A program made the translations under genes and the position numbers. Below are positions 44,294-54,600 of a stretch of 64,000 nt of DNA, piece by piece. Location of the stretch: positions 62,001-126,000 of the forward strand of contig NZ_JAIKLE010000006.1 of NCBI RefSeq assembly GCF_022267315.1. The letters are read 5' to 3'. This stretch comes from Maribellus maritimus (lineage in GTDB: Bacteria > Bacteroidota > Bacteroidia > Bacteroidales > Prolixibacteraceae). Numbering within the stretch: the first letter of the stretch is position 1; each line of letters begins with the position of its first letter. The notes beneath the pieces were generated by a model. That model had not been told where the DNA came from. It saw only the letters and a program-made list of their open reading frames with translations, and did not search any database.

Positions 44294-45697
44294 CTATTTT
44301 TCCAGCTGATTCTCAACCGCAACTACTGTTTTGAGATGTTCTGCCAGAACCTGCTTGATTTCTTTAATAATTTCCGGATGTTTTTCCGCAATGTTGTATT
44401 TTTCTGAAGGATCAACATTCAAATTATATAAAAGTGGCGGATCCTGAACTGTTTTCTCATTACTCCCGTATTCCGGTTGTGTAATAAAGTGCACTTTGTA
44501 GGCACCCTTTCTAACCGCAAAAACTTCTGTACCGCGATAATAAAATACTACATCCCTTTTACTTTTCCCGGTTCCGGAAAGAACAGGGGAAATGTCGTAA
44601 CCGTCATATACTCTGTCTGAGGGAAGTTGAACATTGGCCAGTTTTGCAAATGTGGGGAGAAGGTCCATTGTTGTGCCAAGCTCAGCAACAACACCAGGTC
44701 GTATTTTTCCCGGGCTCCAAAAAATGGTTGGTTCACGCATTCCGCCTTCATATGTGCCTCCTTTACCGCCACTGAGCAAGCCTGCGCTTCCTCCCTGTTC
44801 GCGAAAAACCAGCCAGGGCCCATTATCCGATGTAAATACAACAATCGTATTTTCATCCAATCCGGTTTCCTTTAAGGCATTTGCTATTTGGCCAACACTC
44901 CAGTCGAGTTCCTGAATTACATCTCCGTAGATTCCGCGCAAACTAACGTTTTCAAAATCCTTTGAACGAAAAAGAGGAATGTGGGGCATAGAATGTGCCA
45001 GGTAAATAAAAAAAGGTTTTTCTTTATTTTGCCGGATAAATTTAACTGCTTCCTGAGTGTAGCGTTTGGTGATTGTTGTTTGGTCGGCAGGCCTTTCCAC
45101 AATTTTATTGTTTCGCATCAGCGGCACATTAAAATAATCGATTTGAGGATTGGTGTTAATTTCCATGTAATTACCTTCTTTTACACGATCCATGTCATTA
45201 CTGTAAGGTATTCCAAAATAAAAATCGAACCCGTGAGAAGTTGGTAAATATTGTGAATGGTGGCCAAGATGCCATTTACCAATACATGCGGTGGCATAAC
45301 CAGCCTTTTTTAACGCTGAGGCGATGGTTATTTCGTTTTCCGGCAGACCTCCGTTGGAGTCCGGGAACAATACCCGGCGTTTTCCGCTGCACATCCCCGA
45401 GCGGATGGGTAATCTTCCTGTCATCAGCCCCGCCCGGGATGGAGTACAAACCGGCGCGGCTACGTAAAAGTTGGTCCATTTTTGTCCTTCGTATGCCAAA
45501 CGATCCAAATTGGGTGTTTTAATCGTTGGGTGCCCAAAAGTTCCCATGTCTCCGTAACCCATATCGTCGGCAAAGATGATTACAAAATTCGGAGTTGGAG
45601 TACTTCCCTTTTCAACCGCAAAAGTGGTTTGATTTGAAAATATCCCGGTCGTAAAAGCGAGGATTAGAATTGTCAGTTTTATGTGTAAACGTCTCAT
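44294..45697 (-). CDS. Sulfatase (arylsulfatase-like)
   Basis: 467 aa. Signal peptide about 1-27. The formylglycine Cys is residue 84 in CTPSRAGLMTGRLPIRSG. ADDMGYGD at 43-50 provides metal ligands, and TSDNGPW near 290 is the family's second metal site. Resembles the arylsulfatase A / N-acetylgalactosamine-6-sulfatase branch by this RLPIRSGM pattern. 34 bp upstream of the iduronate-like gene and cotranscribed. Active-site residues are complete. Confidence 0.92.
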   Translation of the reverse strand: MRRLHIKLTILILAFTTGIFSNQTTFAVEKGSTPTPNFVIIFADDMGYGDMGTFGHPTIKTPNLDRLAYEGQKWTNFYVAAPVCTPSRAGLMTGRLPIRSGMCSGKRRVLFPDSNGGLPENEITIASALKKAGYATACIGKWHLGHHSQYLPTSHGFDFYFGIPYSNDMDRVKEGNYMEINTNPQIDYFNVPLMRNNKIVERPADQTTITKRYTQEAVKFIRQNKEKPFFIYLAHSMPHIPLFRSKDFENVSLRGIYGDVIQELDWSVGQIANALKETGLDENTIVVFTSDNGPWLVFREQGGSAGLLSGGKGGTYEGGMREPTIFWSPGKIRPGVVAELGTTMDLLPTFAKLANVQLPSDRVYDGYDISPVLSGTGKSKRDVVFYYRGTEVFAVRKGAYKVHFITQPEYGSNEKTVQDPPLLYNLNVDPSEKYNIAEKHPEIIKEIKQVLAEHLKTVVAVENQLEK

Positions 45698-45759
45698 TGT
45701 TGTTATTTAAAATTTTTATTCATCTGAAGTTGACCGAAAATGCATCCTGAAAGTTTATT

Positions 45760-47097
45760 TTAGTTGGTTTGTTGCTTATACGTGTCCATTTCGGTTTCCC
45801 ATTGTTTTAATAAAGCCTTTAGTTCATCTGCTTTTTCGGCGTTTGAACCCATCAAATTGTCTTTCTCGCCCAGGTCGTTTTTTAAATTGAAGAGGTATTC
45901 GTCTTCCTTGATCTTTAAATATTTCCATTCCCCTTTCCGAACAGCGCACTGCCCCCGGTACCTCCAGAATACAGGGCGTTCTTCCGGGTTTTTATTGTTG
46001 AACATCAGGTTTGAAAAATCAATTCCGTCAAGGTTGTCTTCCGGTGTGGTTCCAATAATTTTTAGGAATGTGGGTAAAATATCCATACTCAAAATTGTGG
46101 CATCAGTGGTTTGGCCGGCATCAATTTTTTTGGGATACCAGGCAATCGCCGGAACACGATGTCCTCCTTCCCATAAGGAGGTTTTGAGACCATTCAGGCT
46201 TCCATTGCTTCCCATGTTTGTTGCGCCATTATCGGAACAGAAAAATACGAGCGTATTATTTTGAAGATTTAGTTGGTTTAGCTTTTCAAAAATGCGCCCG
46301 ATATTTTCATCCATAATTTCAATCATTTCTTTATAAGCCTGCTTTTTATCCGGTCTGGAACCATGAGCCTCAAACTCCGCTCCCGGCAAACGATCAGCTT
46401 TGTCGTTCCGGCCCTGGTAAGGATAGTGCGGAGCTTCATGCGGTAAATACAAAAAGAAAGGTTTATCCTGATTGCTTTCAATAAATTCCAGGGCATGGTT
46501 TGAAATGAGGTCGGTAACATAACCTTTTTCATAAGATGTATCTGCATTCAACCACCAGTCGTGCAGCCCAATTCCGTCGCGGTGCGAAATATAGTCTACG
46601 TTGCCGCTCACATAACCGTAAAACTGATCAAAACCGTGATGCACCGGATTAAATTCAGGTTTATATCCGAGGTGCCATTTCCCAAAAGCTCCGGTAGTGT
46701 AACCGGCATCCTTCATATATTCAGCGATGGTTTTTTCATTTTGTGAAATACCATACATTCTTCTGCCAAGCTGTGCATAGATTACTCCTTCCAGTCCGGC
46801 CCGTTGTTGGTAATTTCCCGTCATTAATGCGGCCCGTGTTGGTGAACAAACTGCACCATTTGAATGGTAATCGCTAAATCTTAATCCTTCTGAAGCCATC
46901 TTATCCAACACCGGTGTTTGGATGGTTTCATTTCCGAAGCAACTTATATCGCCATAACCCAAATCATCCGCCATGATTAGAATAATATTCGGCGATTTTG
47001 ATGATGGATTGGAACAGGAAAAGAGCAACAGTAAGAAAAAAACACAAACACTTTTTGCCGGTGAAAAATTGACTGATTTGAAGAATTTAAATTTCAT
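45760..47097 (-). CDS. Sulfatase, lipoprotein
   Basis: 445 aa. The N-terminus ends LLLFSCSN, a lipobox with Cys at 28, so it is probably membrane-anchored, unlike the other sulfatases, which have cleavable signals. Active-site CSPTRAALMTG with formylglycine Cys 84, MADDLGYGD, and SDNGATN as the second metal site. Lies 5 bp from the next sulfatase. The lipid anchor may place it at the surface or periplasmic face (inference). Confidence 0.91.
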   Translation of the reverse strand: MKFKFFKSVNFSPAKSVCVFFLLLLFSCSNPSSKSPNIILIMADDLGYGDISCFGNETIQTPVLDKMASEGLRFSDYHSNGAVCSPTRAALMTGNYQQRAGLEGVIYAQLGRRMYGISQNEKTIAEYMKDAGYTTGAFGKWHLGYKPEFNPVHHGFDQFYGYVSGNVDYISHRDGIGLHDWWLNADTSYEKGYVTDLISNHALEFIESNQDKPFFLYLPHEAPHYPYQGRNDKADRLPGAEFEAHGSRPDKKQAYKEMIEIMDENIGRIFEKLNQLNLQNNTLVFFCSDNGATNMGSNGSLNGLKTSLWEGGHRVPAIAWYPKKIDAGQTTDATILSMDILPTFLKIIGTTPEDNLDGIDFSNLMFNNKNPEERPVFWRYRGQCAVRKGEWKYLKIKEDEYLFNLKNDLGEKDNLMGSNAEKADELKALLKQWETEMDTYKQQTN

Positions 47098-47102
47098 TGG
47101 TT

Positions 47103-48470
47103 TTATTTTTTTTGTTTTTGCCAGGGAATGTTACCTGATTCGCGAATGTGCTGAGACAAATTATATCTTAATTCGTTAAACTTTTCAGTGTTTTCATTCA
47201 ATGTTGATTTTTCAGCCGGATCATTCCCAAGATTAAATAACTCCAGTGGCTCAAAAGGAGTGTTTTGTAATAATTTAAATGGACCCTGACGTATTGCGTA
47301 ATAACACATTCCAGCATATTTCCCGCCTTCGCGTCGCATAAAATATACATTCCGGCTGTTTGTATCCTGTTCTTCGCCATTTATACTTTTGAATAAACTA
47401 ATCCCGTCAATTTTAGTATCAACTGTTGCTCCTGCTATTTCACACAGAGTAGGGAAGATGTCCATTGTTAGTCCGAGATTGTAACTCTCCGATTTCGATT
47501 GAATTTTCCCTTGCCAAACAAAACAGGTTGGCACTTTAATTCCTCCTTCATACATGTCCTGTTTTCCGCCACGGAGACTTCCGTTTGATGCGCCGCTGGG
47601 CAGATGTCCTCCGTTATCGGAAGAAAAAATAATCAGCGTATTTTCACTCAAATCCAATTCATCAAGCGTATTTAATACTCTTCCAATTCCGTCATCCAAA
47701 TGTTCCACAAAAGCCACATTTTTCGCTCTTTTTTCGGAGAGTTGCGGCTCGCGCTTCTTCACTTTTTCAAACCAGTCCTCTGGCGGTTGAATGGGAAAGT
47801 GTGGCGCGTTGTATGCGAGATAAAGAAAAAAAGGAGAATCGTTTTCCTTTTGATTCTTTAAATAATCGATTGCCCAATTTGAAAAAACATCTGTTGCGTG
47901 ACCTTCAGGATCAACCACCTGGCTGTTTAAACGCATATAATTATTTCCATGTCTCAGATGAGTCCAGTAATCATCCATCATATCGCCCAAAAATCCATGA
48001 AAAAAGTCGAAACCTCTCTCGTTTGGAGTATTTGGCGACTCCAGACCCAAATGCCATTTTCCGACAATTGCGGTTTTGTATCCTGCCTTTTTAAGCATTT
48101 CGGGCAAGGTTGGAACATCTTCTCTTAAATATCCCCAACTGTTGTCTTCGTGTGTCCGGATTACTCCCGGAACTCCAACCATGTCGGGGTAGCAACCTGT
48201 AATTAAACTTGCCCGTGTTGGCGAACAAACCGTACAGTTGGCATAAAAATTTTTGAAATGCATTCCTTTTTTAAAAAGTTTGTCGATGTTTGGCGTGTAA
48301 ATATCTTCGCCGCCTTGTACCGACAAATCGCCATATCCAAGGTCATCAACAAGAATTACAATGATATTGGGTTTTGCATTGCCCCGTGTTAAATCAGCAC
48401 ATTTCCCCTGAAATGAAAGAACAAAAATAATTAAAACGGCAAATATTTTTTTTGGAAAGACAGCATTCAT
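47103..48470 (-). CDS. Sulfatase
   Basis: 455 aa. Hydrophobic N-terminal signal (about 8-25). VDDLGYGDLS at 41-50 and CSPTRASLITG with Cys 82 form the active site. GKWHLG and SSDNGGH give the remaining sulfate and metal ligands. 26 bp downstream of the fifth sulfatase and 5 bp upstream of the lipoprotein sulfatase, so in the same transcript. The closest relatives are unclear from sequence alone; the substrate is not assigned. Confidence 0.91.
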   Translation of the reverse strand: MNAVFPKKIFAVLIIFVLSFQGKCADLTRGNAKPNIIVILVDDLGYGDLSVQGGEDIYTPNIDKLFKKGMHFKNFYANCTVCSPTRASLITGCYPDMVGVPGVIRTHEDNSWGYLREDVPTLPEMLKKAGYKTAIVGKWHLGLESPNTPNERGFDFFHGFLGDMMDDYWTHLRHGNNYMRLNSQVVDPEGHATDVFSNWAIDYLKNQKENDSPFFLYLAYNAPHFPIQPPEDWFEKVKKREPQLSEKRAKNVAFVEHLDDGIGRVLNTLDELDLSENTLIIFSSDNGGHLPSGASNGSLRGGKQDMYEGGIKVPTCFVWQGKIQSKSESYNLGLTMDIFPTLCEIAGATVDTKIDGISLFKSINGEEQDTNSRNVYFMRREGGKYAGMCYYAIRQGPFKLLQNTPFEPLELFNLGNDPAEKSTLNENTEKFNELRYNLSQHIRESGNIPWQKQKK

Positions 48471-48496
48471 AAGTATAGAATATTAAGTGTTTAAAA

Positions 48497-49927
48497 TTAA
48501 TTCCCTGCAAACCAGTCTCCTCCTTCCTGTACCATTTCCGTCCGGAGCAGAAGCATTTCCCTTTTTAACTCTTTCACCACTTCCGGGTATTTTTCTGCAA
48601 GATTATTTTCCTGCTCCACATCGTCTTTTAAATTGTACAATTCGAATTGAGTCGGAACCAGGTTTTTCAGATATTCCATGTGATTCTTTTCAAAACTCCA
48701 GGGACGGATATTTGCCAGTTCACTCTCATTTAATGTTTCCGCAAGCGGAATTAATTTCTGATAACCCAGTAAACACCAGTCTCCTTTTCGAATCATACAA
48801 ATCGGATCGTGAAAATAACGGTAAAAGAAAATGGGCTCCTCTCTTTCCACATTATCTTTTTCGCCAAAAAATACAGGTGAAATATCAATTCCATCATATT
48901 TTCGATCCGTTGGTAGCGGAATATCAGTTATTGATGCAATGGTAGGTAAAATATCGGTAAAACTGCCGTTAAACTGACTAATTTTCCCTTTTGGAACATG
49001 GGGAGGCCAGGAAACAATAAATGGTTCGCGCAGCCCGCCTTCGTAATTAAAACATTTTTCTCCGCGTAAGGGGTCATTTGAATGATCCCAGCGGGAACCG
49101 TTATCAGAGGAGAACATTATAATTGTATTTTCGATGAGATTGTTCTCTTTGAGATAATCCATTAAACGTCCAACAGCAATATCCATATTTTCGATGGCTC
49201 CGTAATATTCCGCGTTGTACTTGTGTTTTTTTGTCAACTCTTCGGGAGCTGCTACTTTTAAATGTGGTTCATTAAACCAAACATCAATATAAAATGGAGT
49301 TGTATTGCCGTTGTTTTTATCAAGCCACTGAAGCGCTTCGTTTACTACCAACTGGCAGGCATATCCCTCCAGTTTTCCAACGGGTTCTCCGTTTCGGTAA
49401 TAGTTTTCCGGATTGTGGTGAGACGGGACCGCATTGTTGTATGCATAAAAACTGTAGTCAAATCCCTGATTATTGGGTAAAGGTTGATCGGTTCCCTGTG
49501 ATGTCAGATGCCATTTCCCAAAGTGGCCTGTTTTATAATTTTTCTTTTTCAGAAGCTCGGCTATTGTAATTTCCCGCGCTCTCATATGCATAGGTGAATT
49601 TTCCGGAACCCAGTTGAAAATCCCCACACGTGTAGCATTTCGTCCGGTCATTAATGCTGACCGTGACGGGCTGCAAACAGCTGCTCCGCAATAAAAATCG
49701 GTAAAGCGTATTCCCTGTTCAGCAAGTTTGTCAATATTTGGTGTTTGCGACGTGGGCGGAAATGTTTCAGACTGACCGGAATTAAAATTTCGGTAACAGC
49801 TTAAATCGTTGTATCCAAGGTCGTCAGCCAGAATGAGTATTACATTTGGAGTTTTCGGACGATTCCCAAAAACGGAGAAAACACAAACGAAAACAAAGAT
49901 TTGGATTAGAAAAGTAAATTTCTTCAT
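48497..49927 (-). CDS. Sulfatase, first of the five-gene run
   Basis: 476 aa from the ATG at 49927, which gives a proper signal peptide (MKKFTFLIQIFVFVCVFSVFG). An in-frame start 13 codons upstream is rejected because it precedes this signal. Formylglycine Cys 85 in CSPSRSALMTGRNATR, LADDLGYNDLS, and SSDNGSRW. First gene after SusD, separated by a hairpin at 49948-49980. Substrate not assigned. Confidence 0.91.
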   Translation of the reverse strand: MKKFTFLIQIFVFVCVFSVFGNRPKTPNVILILADDLGYNDLSCYRNFNSGQSETFPPTSQTPNIDKLAEQGIRFTDFYCGAAVCSPSRSALMTGRNATRVGIFNWVPENSPMHMRAREITIAELLKKKNYKTGHFGKWHLTSQGTDQPLPNNQGFDYSFYAYNNAVPSHHNPENYYRNGEPVGKLEGYACQLVVNEALQWLDKNNGNTTPFYIDVWFNEPHLKVAAPEELTKKHKYNAEYYGAIENMDIAVGRLMDYLKENNLIENTIIMFSSDNGSRWDHSNDPLRGEKCFNYEGGLREPFIVSWPPHVPKGKISQFNGSFTDILPTIASITDIPLPTDRKYDGIDISPVFFGEKDNVEREEPIFFYRYFHDPICMIRKGDWCLLGYQKLIPLAETLNESELANIRPWSFEKNHMEYLKNLVPTQFELYNLKDDVEQENNLAEKYPEVVKELKREMLLLRTEMVQEGGDWFAGN

Positions 49928-49947
49928 TATAGTTGAAAAGTTAAAAG

Positions 49948-49980
49948 AAAGGATCCAGTACAACAATTCCTGAATCCTTT
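49948..49980 (-). terminator. Hairpin between susD and the sulfatase run
   Basis: Transcript (minus) AAAGGATTCAG pairs with CTGGATCCTTT over 11 bp with one G-U, 11-nt loop, then CTTTTAAC. It could act as a partial terminator lowering sulfatase relative to SusCD, or as an RNA-stability structure. The tract after the stem is weak. Confidence 0.5.
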
Positions 49981-50001
49981 TTATTTTAGTTCGTTAGAAT
50001 T

Positions 50002-51603
50002 TTACCACCCTGGGTTTTGTTCCAGGTTTTCGTTCAATGAAAGTTCATTATTTGGAATGGGCAACAAATTAAAATGTTCTTTGTAACCATCCGGAAATTT
50101 GGTTTCAACCAACCCGCCAGTGTGATCCCTTATTTCAATTGGATATACTCCGTTAAGGAACCCGTCCATTTTATGCCAGCGTTTAATATCCATCCAATAC
50201 AGACCTTCCAGGGCAAATTCAATTCTTCTTTCGTGTCTTAATTTTGCCCGGGCCTCCTCGCGAGATATACCCGTAGGTACGGGTGTCATTTTAACATCAT
50301 CTCGCTCTGTTCTTATTCTGTTAATTAAGGCAATTGCTTCATCTACATTACCTCCGGATTCAATGAGCGCTTCGGCTTTCGATAATATAACGTCGGCATA
50401 TCGGATAACGATGTTATTTAAATCTGATTGATCGGTAGGGGCCAAATCTGCTTCATTATCTTCCCTGTATTTGCGGGTGCTGAGATGTTTTATCCTGTTT
50501 CCGGGATGGTTGTATGCTCCCCCCGGATAGAGATAATTTGGGAAACGGTAACCAAGATAATACGAACCCGGAACTACACAAGTAGCTGCAAGCCTTGGAT
50601 CCCAGCCTTCATATGGATTATCCAAATCAATTTCCGATTCAAAATATTTACCGGGAGTGCCATCAATTCTTTCGTAGGCATTTACCAAATCTTCAGTTGG
50701 TGTGTACCTTGTCCCCCTCGTCCAACTGCCTGTTCCCGTTCCGGTAAACTGGTCGAGTCGCGTTCCCTGAGAATTTTCACCCCTCATATATTGAATATCA
50801 AAAATTACCTCTTCGTTGTTTTCGTTTTCCAACTGAAATATACCTTCGTAGCTTGGAAATAACGAATATTTTCCAAGCGCCATAATTTGGTCTGCAAGGC
50901 TTATAACTTCGCTAAATTTGTTTTGATACAAAAGTGCTCTCATTTTCATTGCCATTGCTGCTCCCTTGGTTGCTCTGCCAACCTGCGGCGCATCAACGTC
51001 AAGGTTGGCAATTGCAAAGTCGTAGTCTGAAATTGCCTGGTTCCAGGTTTCTTCAGCAGTATTTCTGCTAATTGTTCGTGCATCTTCTGTTGAAATTGCG
51101 TCTAAAACAATAGGGACTCCTCCGTATGATTCTACAAGTGTTGCATAAGCTACTCCTCTCAGAAATCTGGCTTCTGCTTCATACATTGACTTAACACTTG
51201 CATCCAGTTCAACATCTTCCAGTGCCTTAATTAAGTAATTCGCCCTGAAAATAATTGCATACCCTCTTGTCCAACGGAAATTTACAATTTGTTCGTCGGT
51301 TGCAGAAAGTTGCCCGTTGCCAATTTTTGTGATGGATAAATTTCCCCAGTTCCATCCGTTTGGTGTCGCCCCGTCCAACACGCCAAAGGCGAAGAACCCT
51401 TCGTTATACAGCGTGTTTTCGCAAATTTGTCCGTAAAGTCCGTTGAGGAGTAAATCCATATCGTCCTCATTTACAGGGAAATTAGCGGAAGTGATTTTAT
51501 CTTCCGGAAAGAAATCCAGAAACTTTTCGACACATCCGCCGGAAGTTAAAATCAGTAATGATAGTAAACTATAAGTTATAATATTTTTTAGTTTCATTTT
51601 CAT
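50002..51603 (-). CDS. SusD-family glycan-binding lipoprotein
   Basis: 533 aa. Lipobox with Cys at 24 (LTSGGC), followed by the SusD start pattern VEKFLDFFPEDK. TPR-like helices and the RagB/SusD C-terminal region are visible (RHERRIEFALEGLYWMDIKRW, ENLEQNPGW at the end). Lid over the partner TonB receptor; binds the oligosaccharide at the surface. It begins 4 bp after the SusC stop codon. Ligand unknown, presumably sulfated given the next five genes. Confidence 0.95.
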   Translation of the reverse strand: MKMKLKNIITYSLLSLLILTSGGCVEKFLDFFPEDKITSANFPVNEDDMDLLLNGLYGQICENTLYNEGFFAFGVLDGATPNGWNWGNLSITKIGNGQLSATDEQIVNFRWTRGYAIIFRANYLIKALEDVELDASVKSMYEAEARFLRGVAYATLVESYGGVPIVLDAISTEDARTISRNTAEETWNQAISDYDFAIANLDVDAPQVGRATKGAAMAMKMRALLYQNKFSEVISLADQIMALGKYSLFPSYEGIFQLENENNEEVIFDIQYMRGENSQGTRLDQFTGTGTGSWTRGTRYTPTEDLVNAYERIDGTPGKYFESEIDLDNPYEGWDPRLAATCVVPGSYYLGYRFPNYLYPGGAYNHPGNRIKHLSTRKYREDNEADLAPTDQSDLNNIVIRYADVILSKAEALIESGGNVDEAIALINRIRTERDDVKMTPVPTGISREEARAKLRHERRIEFALEGLYWMDIKRWHKMDGFLNGVYPIEIRDHTGGLVETKFPDGYKEHFNLLPIPNNELSLNENLEQNPGW

Positions 51604-51607
51604 GATT

Positions 51608-54600
51608 TTAGAAATTAAGATTTAAACCTAAAGATATTATCCTTGGAACCGGATATTGATTTGTACCATGTGAAAATGCACTCTTCTCAGGATCGTAGCC
51701 TTCAAATTTTTCATCTACAAGTACAAAAACGTTTTGCGCATTTATGTAAAAATAAATTTTTTGCAATCCAATTCGTGTAGTAAGTTCATTTGGCACTGCA
51801 TAGCCCAGTTGTACATTTTTAAGTTTCAAAAAACTTATTTCTTTAACCCAATAAGAAGATTCCAGGTTATCCCATGAGTTATTAAAGTATAAAATTGGAA
51901 CATCAGTATCTTTATTCTCCGGCGACCAGGCATCTCTCCACCTTGTTGAAATTGTTCTGTTTTCATAATTCAAAGTGGTTAAAGCATTATTATTATAGGA
52001 ATGTACGCCCAAAAGTCCCTGGAATAAAAGATTTAAATCAAATCCTTTATATTTAAAAGAGGTAGTTAAACCATAAGTAACTTTGGGGATGGTATTTCCG
52101 ATTTCCTGTTTGTCTTCAAATCCCAGTTTCCCATCGTTGTTTACATCTTCGAATTTGAGGTTTCCGGCAATGGGTTTATAACTATTGTTACTCATGTGTT
52201 GTTCCGCTTCGTCATCCGACTGATAGATGCCAATCGCTTTATATCCGTAAAGTGACCGGTATGAGTATCCTTCTCTGATTAGATACAATTGATCCGGTGA
52301 ATCACCCCCCCGAAATTTAGTGACTTCATTTTCGATAAAAGTTGCATTTAACCCAATATTGTATCCAAAGCGGTCGCGGTTTATGGATTGATTGTCATAG
52401 TTAATTGTAAATTCAAAACCGTTGTTGACCATTTCACCCACATTTTCATAAGGAGGTGTTATATCACCCATTATATCCGGGATTGGTAATTGTACGATAA
52501 TATCTGTTGTTTTCTTTTGGAAATAATCAGCTTCAACAGTTATTCTGTTATTCAGGAATCCCGCGTCAAAACCAATGTCAAGTGTGGTAGTTGTTTCCCA
52601 GGTAATATCTTCATCTATTAACGAGGTTACAGCTGCTCCCGGGGCAAAGTTACCGGCATAACTATAACTTAAATCATTATTTTGAGTAATGATTGTTAAA
52701 TAGGGCCAATAACCTGAAATGTTTTGATTTCCCAATTGTCCCCACGATGCTCTGAGTTTTAAATTGGTAAAAATATTCTGGTTTTCCATGAATGATTCGT
52801 CAATAGCTCTCCAACCTACCGAGAATCCAGGGAAAACTCCCCATCTTTTTCCTTTCTTGAACCGGGATGAAGCATCCGCTCTTATATTAGCTTCAAATAA
52901 ATATTTGCTGGAAAGTGCATAGTTAAAACGTCCGAAATACGAGAACATTCTCAATCCGACCATATTTCCTTCACCCTGAATTCCGGATGTACCGGCGTCT
53001 ACCTGGGTTAATCCCTCTTTTGGTGGTTCCGATCTTCTTGCATACACGTTTTTAATTTGCCGATCTTCCACCTGTAATCCGGCGATCGCCGAGAAATCAT
53101 GAATCTTCGCAACGGTTTTGTTAAAATTCAATGTTGAAAACACATTGTTTACGAGTGACGATACCTGGTTGCGGGAAATTTCAATTCCTTCTCTGTTGTA
53201 GTTTTTAGTCATCATCGGAATTCCTGAGTCAGTATATCCAATAATGGTTTCATTGTAATTATCAGTCATATTCCAGTTTCCTGTAGATGCAACGGTTGTT
53301 TTCCAGTTTAAAAACTCAAAAAGTTTAACATTTGCAGAAGCATTGATACTTAAAAAATTCTCTTCTGCGGTTTTCTTTCCATTATTTGCATCAATTAAAG
53401 GATTTCTGTTGTCAAACAGAATATTTCCATCATCAGTTATGGCTTCAACTGCTCCAAATTCCCCATCCCTGGTATAGGGTGCGGTATATGGAGTGACGCC
53501 ATTCAGCATATCAAAAAAACGACCCATCGATCCATAAACAATATCGTTATATGGTTCTACCGCTACCTGATGGCTATAACTTATTCGGGCATCTACAGTA
53601 AACCAGTCGTTTACTTTTGAATCAAGGTTCGCTCTGATCCCATATCTTTCTGTATTTGTATTTGGAACCATTCCATCCTGATTCATATAATTAAATGAAA
53701 GGAATGAAGAACTTTTTTCTGTTCCTCCTTTTATGGATAAATTGTGTTCCTGAATTGGGGCGCTATCGAATACTACGTCAAACCAATCGGTACTCGGATA
53801 TTTGTACTTATCTGTTCCGTTTTCAAATGCTGAAATCATACTTTCAGGAAACAAGGGGCTTCCGCCTTCATTCTCTAGGGCGGTGTTTGTCATTCTCATG
53901 CTTTCGGCACTACTGGTAATGAGGTCGTAGCTTCTTCCTAATGTTTGAATTCCATAATAGGAAGATAAATTTACTTGCATTCGTTCGCCGGCATTTCCCG
54001 TTTTTGTTGTAACCAGAATTACACCATTTGCGGCTTTTGAACCATAAATTGCGGCACTGGCTGCATCTTTTAGTATGGAGACACTTTCAATATCGTTTGG
54101 ATTTAACTGGTCGAAATCGCCTTCTATCCCATCAATTATTACCAATGGGTTCGAATTGTTCAAGGTTCCCCACCCCCTAACACGGATTTGCGCTCCATCA
54201 CTTCCCGGTTTCCCTGAGTTTTGACTCACCCAAATCCCCGGAGTTTTGCCACTAAGTGCCTGAGATGCATTTGTGATTGGCCTGTTTTCCATTTCTTCAT
54301 CAAAAGTTATCATTGAAACAGAGCCAGTCATGTTGACTTTCTTTTGAACACCGTAACCAACAGCCACAACTTCCTCCAGACCAATGGTTTCCCTTTCGAG
54401 GGTGACATTAACATTTGTTTGGTCACCAACAGGAATCTCCTGTGCTCTCATACCAACAAAAGAGAAAAGTAAAATGGCATCGTCAGGAACATTGTTTAAT
54501 GTGTACTCACCATCCTCATTGGTTATTGTTCCCTGTGTAGTGCCCTTGACAACAACGGTTACGCCAGGCATTGTTGCCCCTGTATCATCGATCACCCGAC

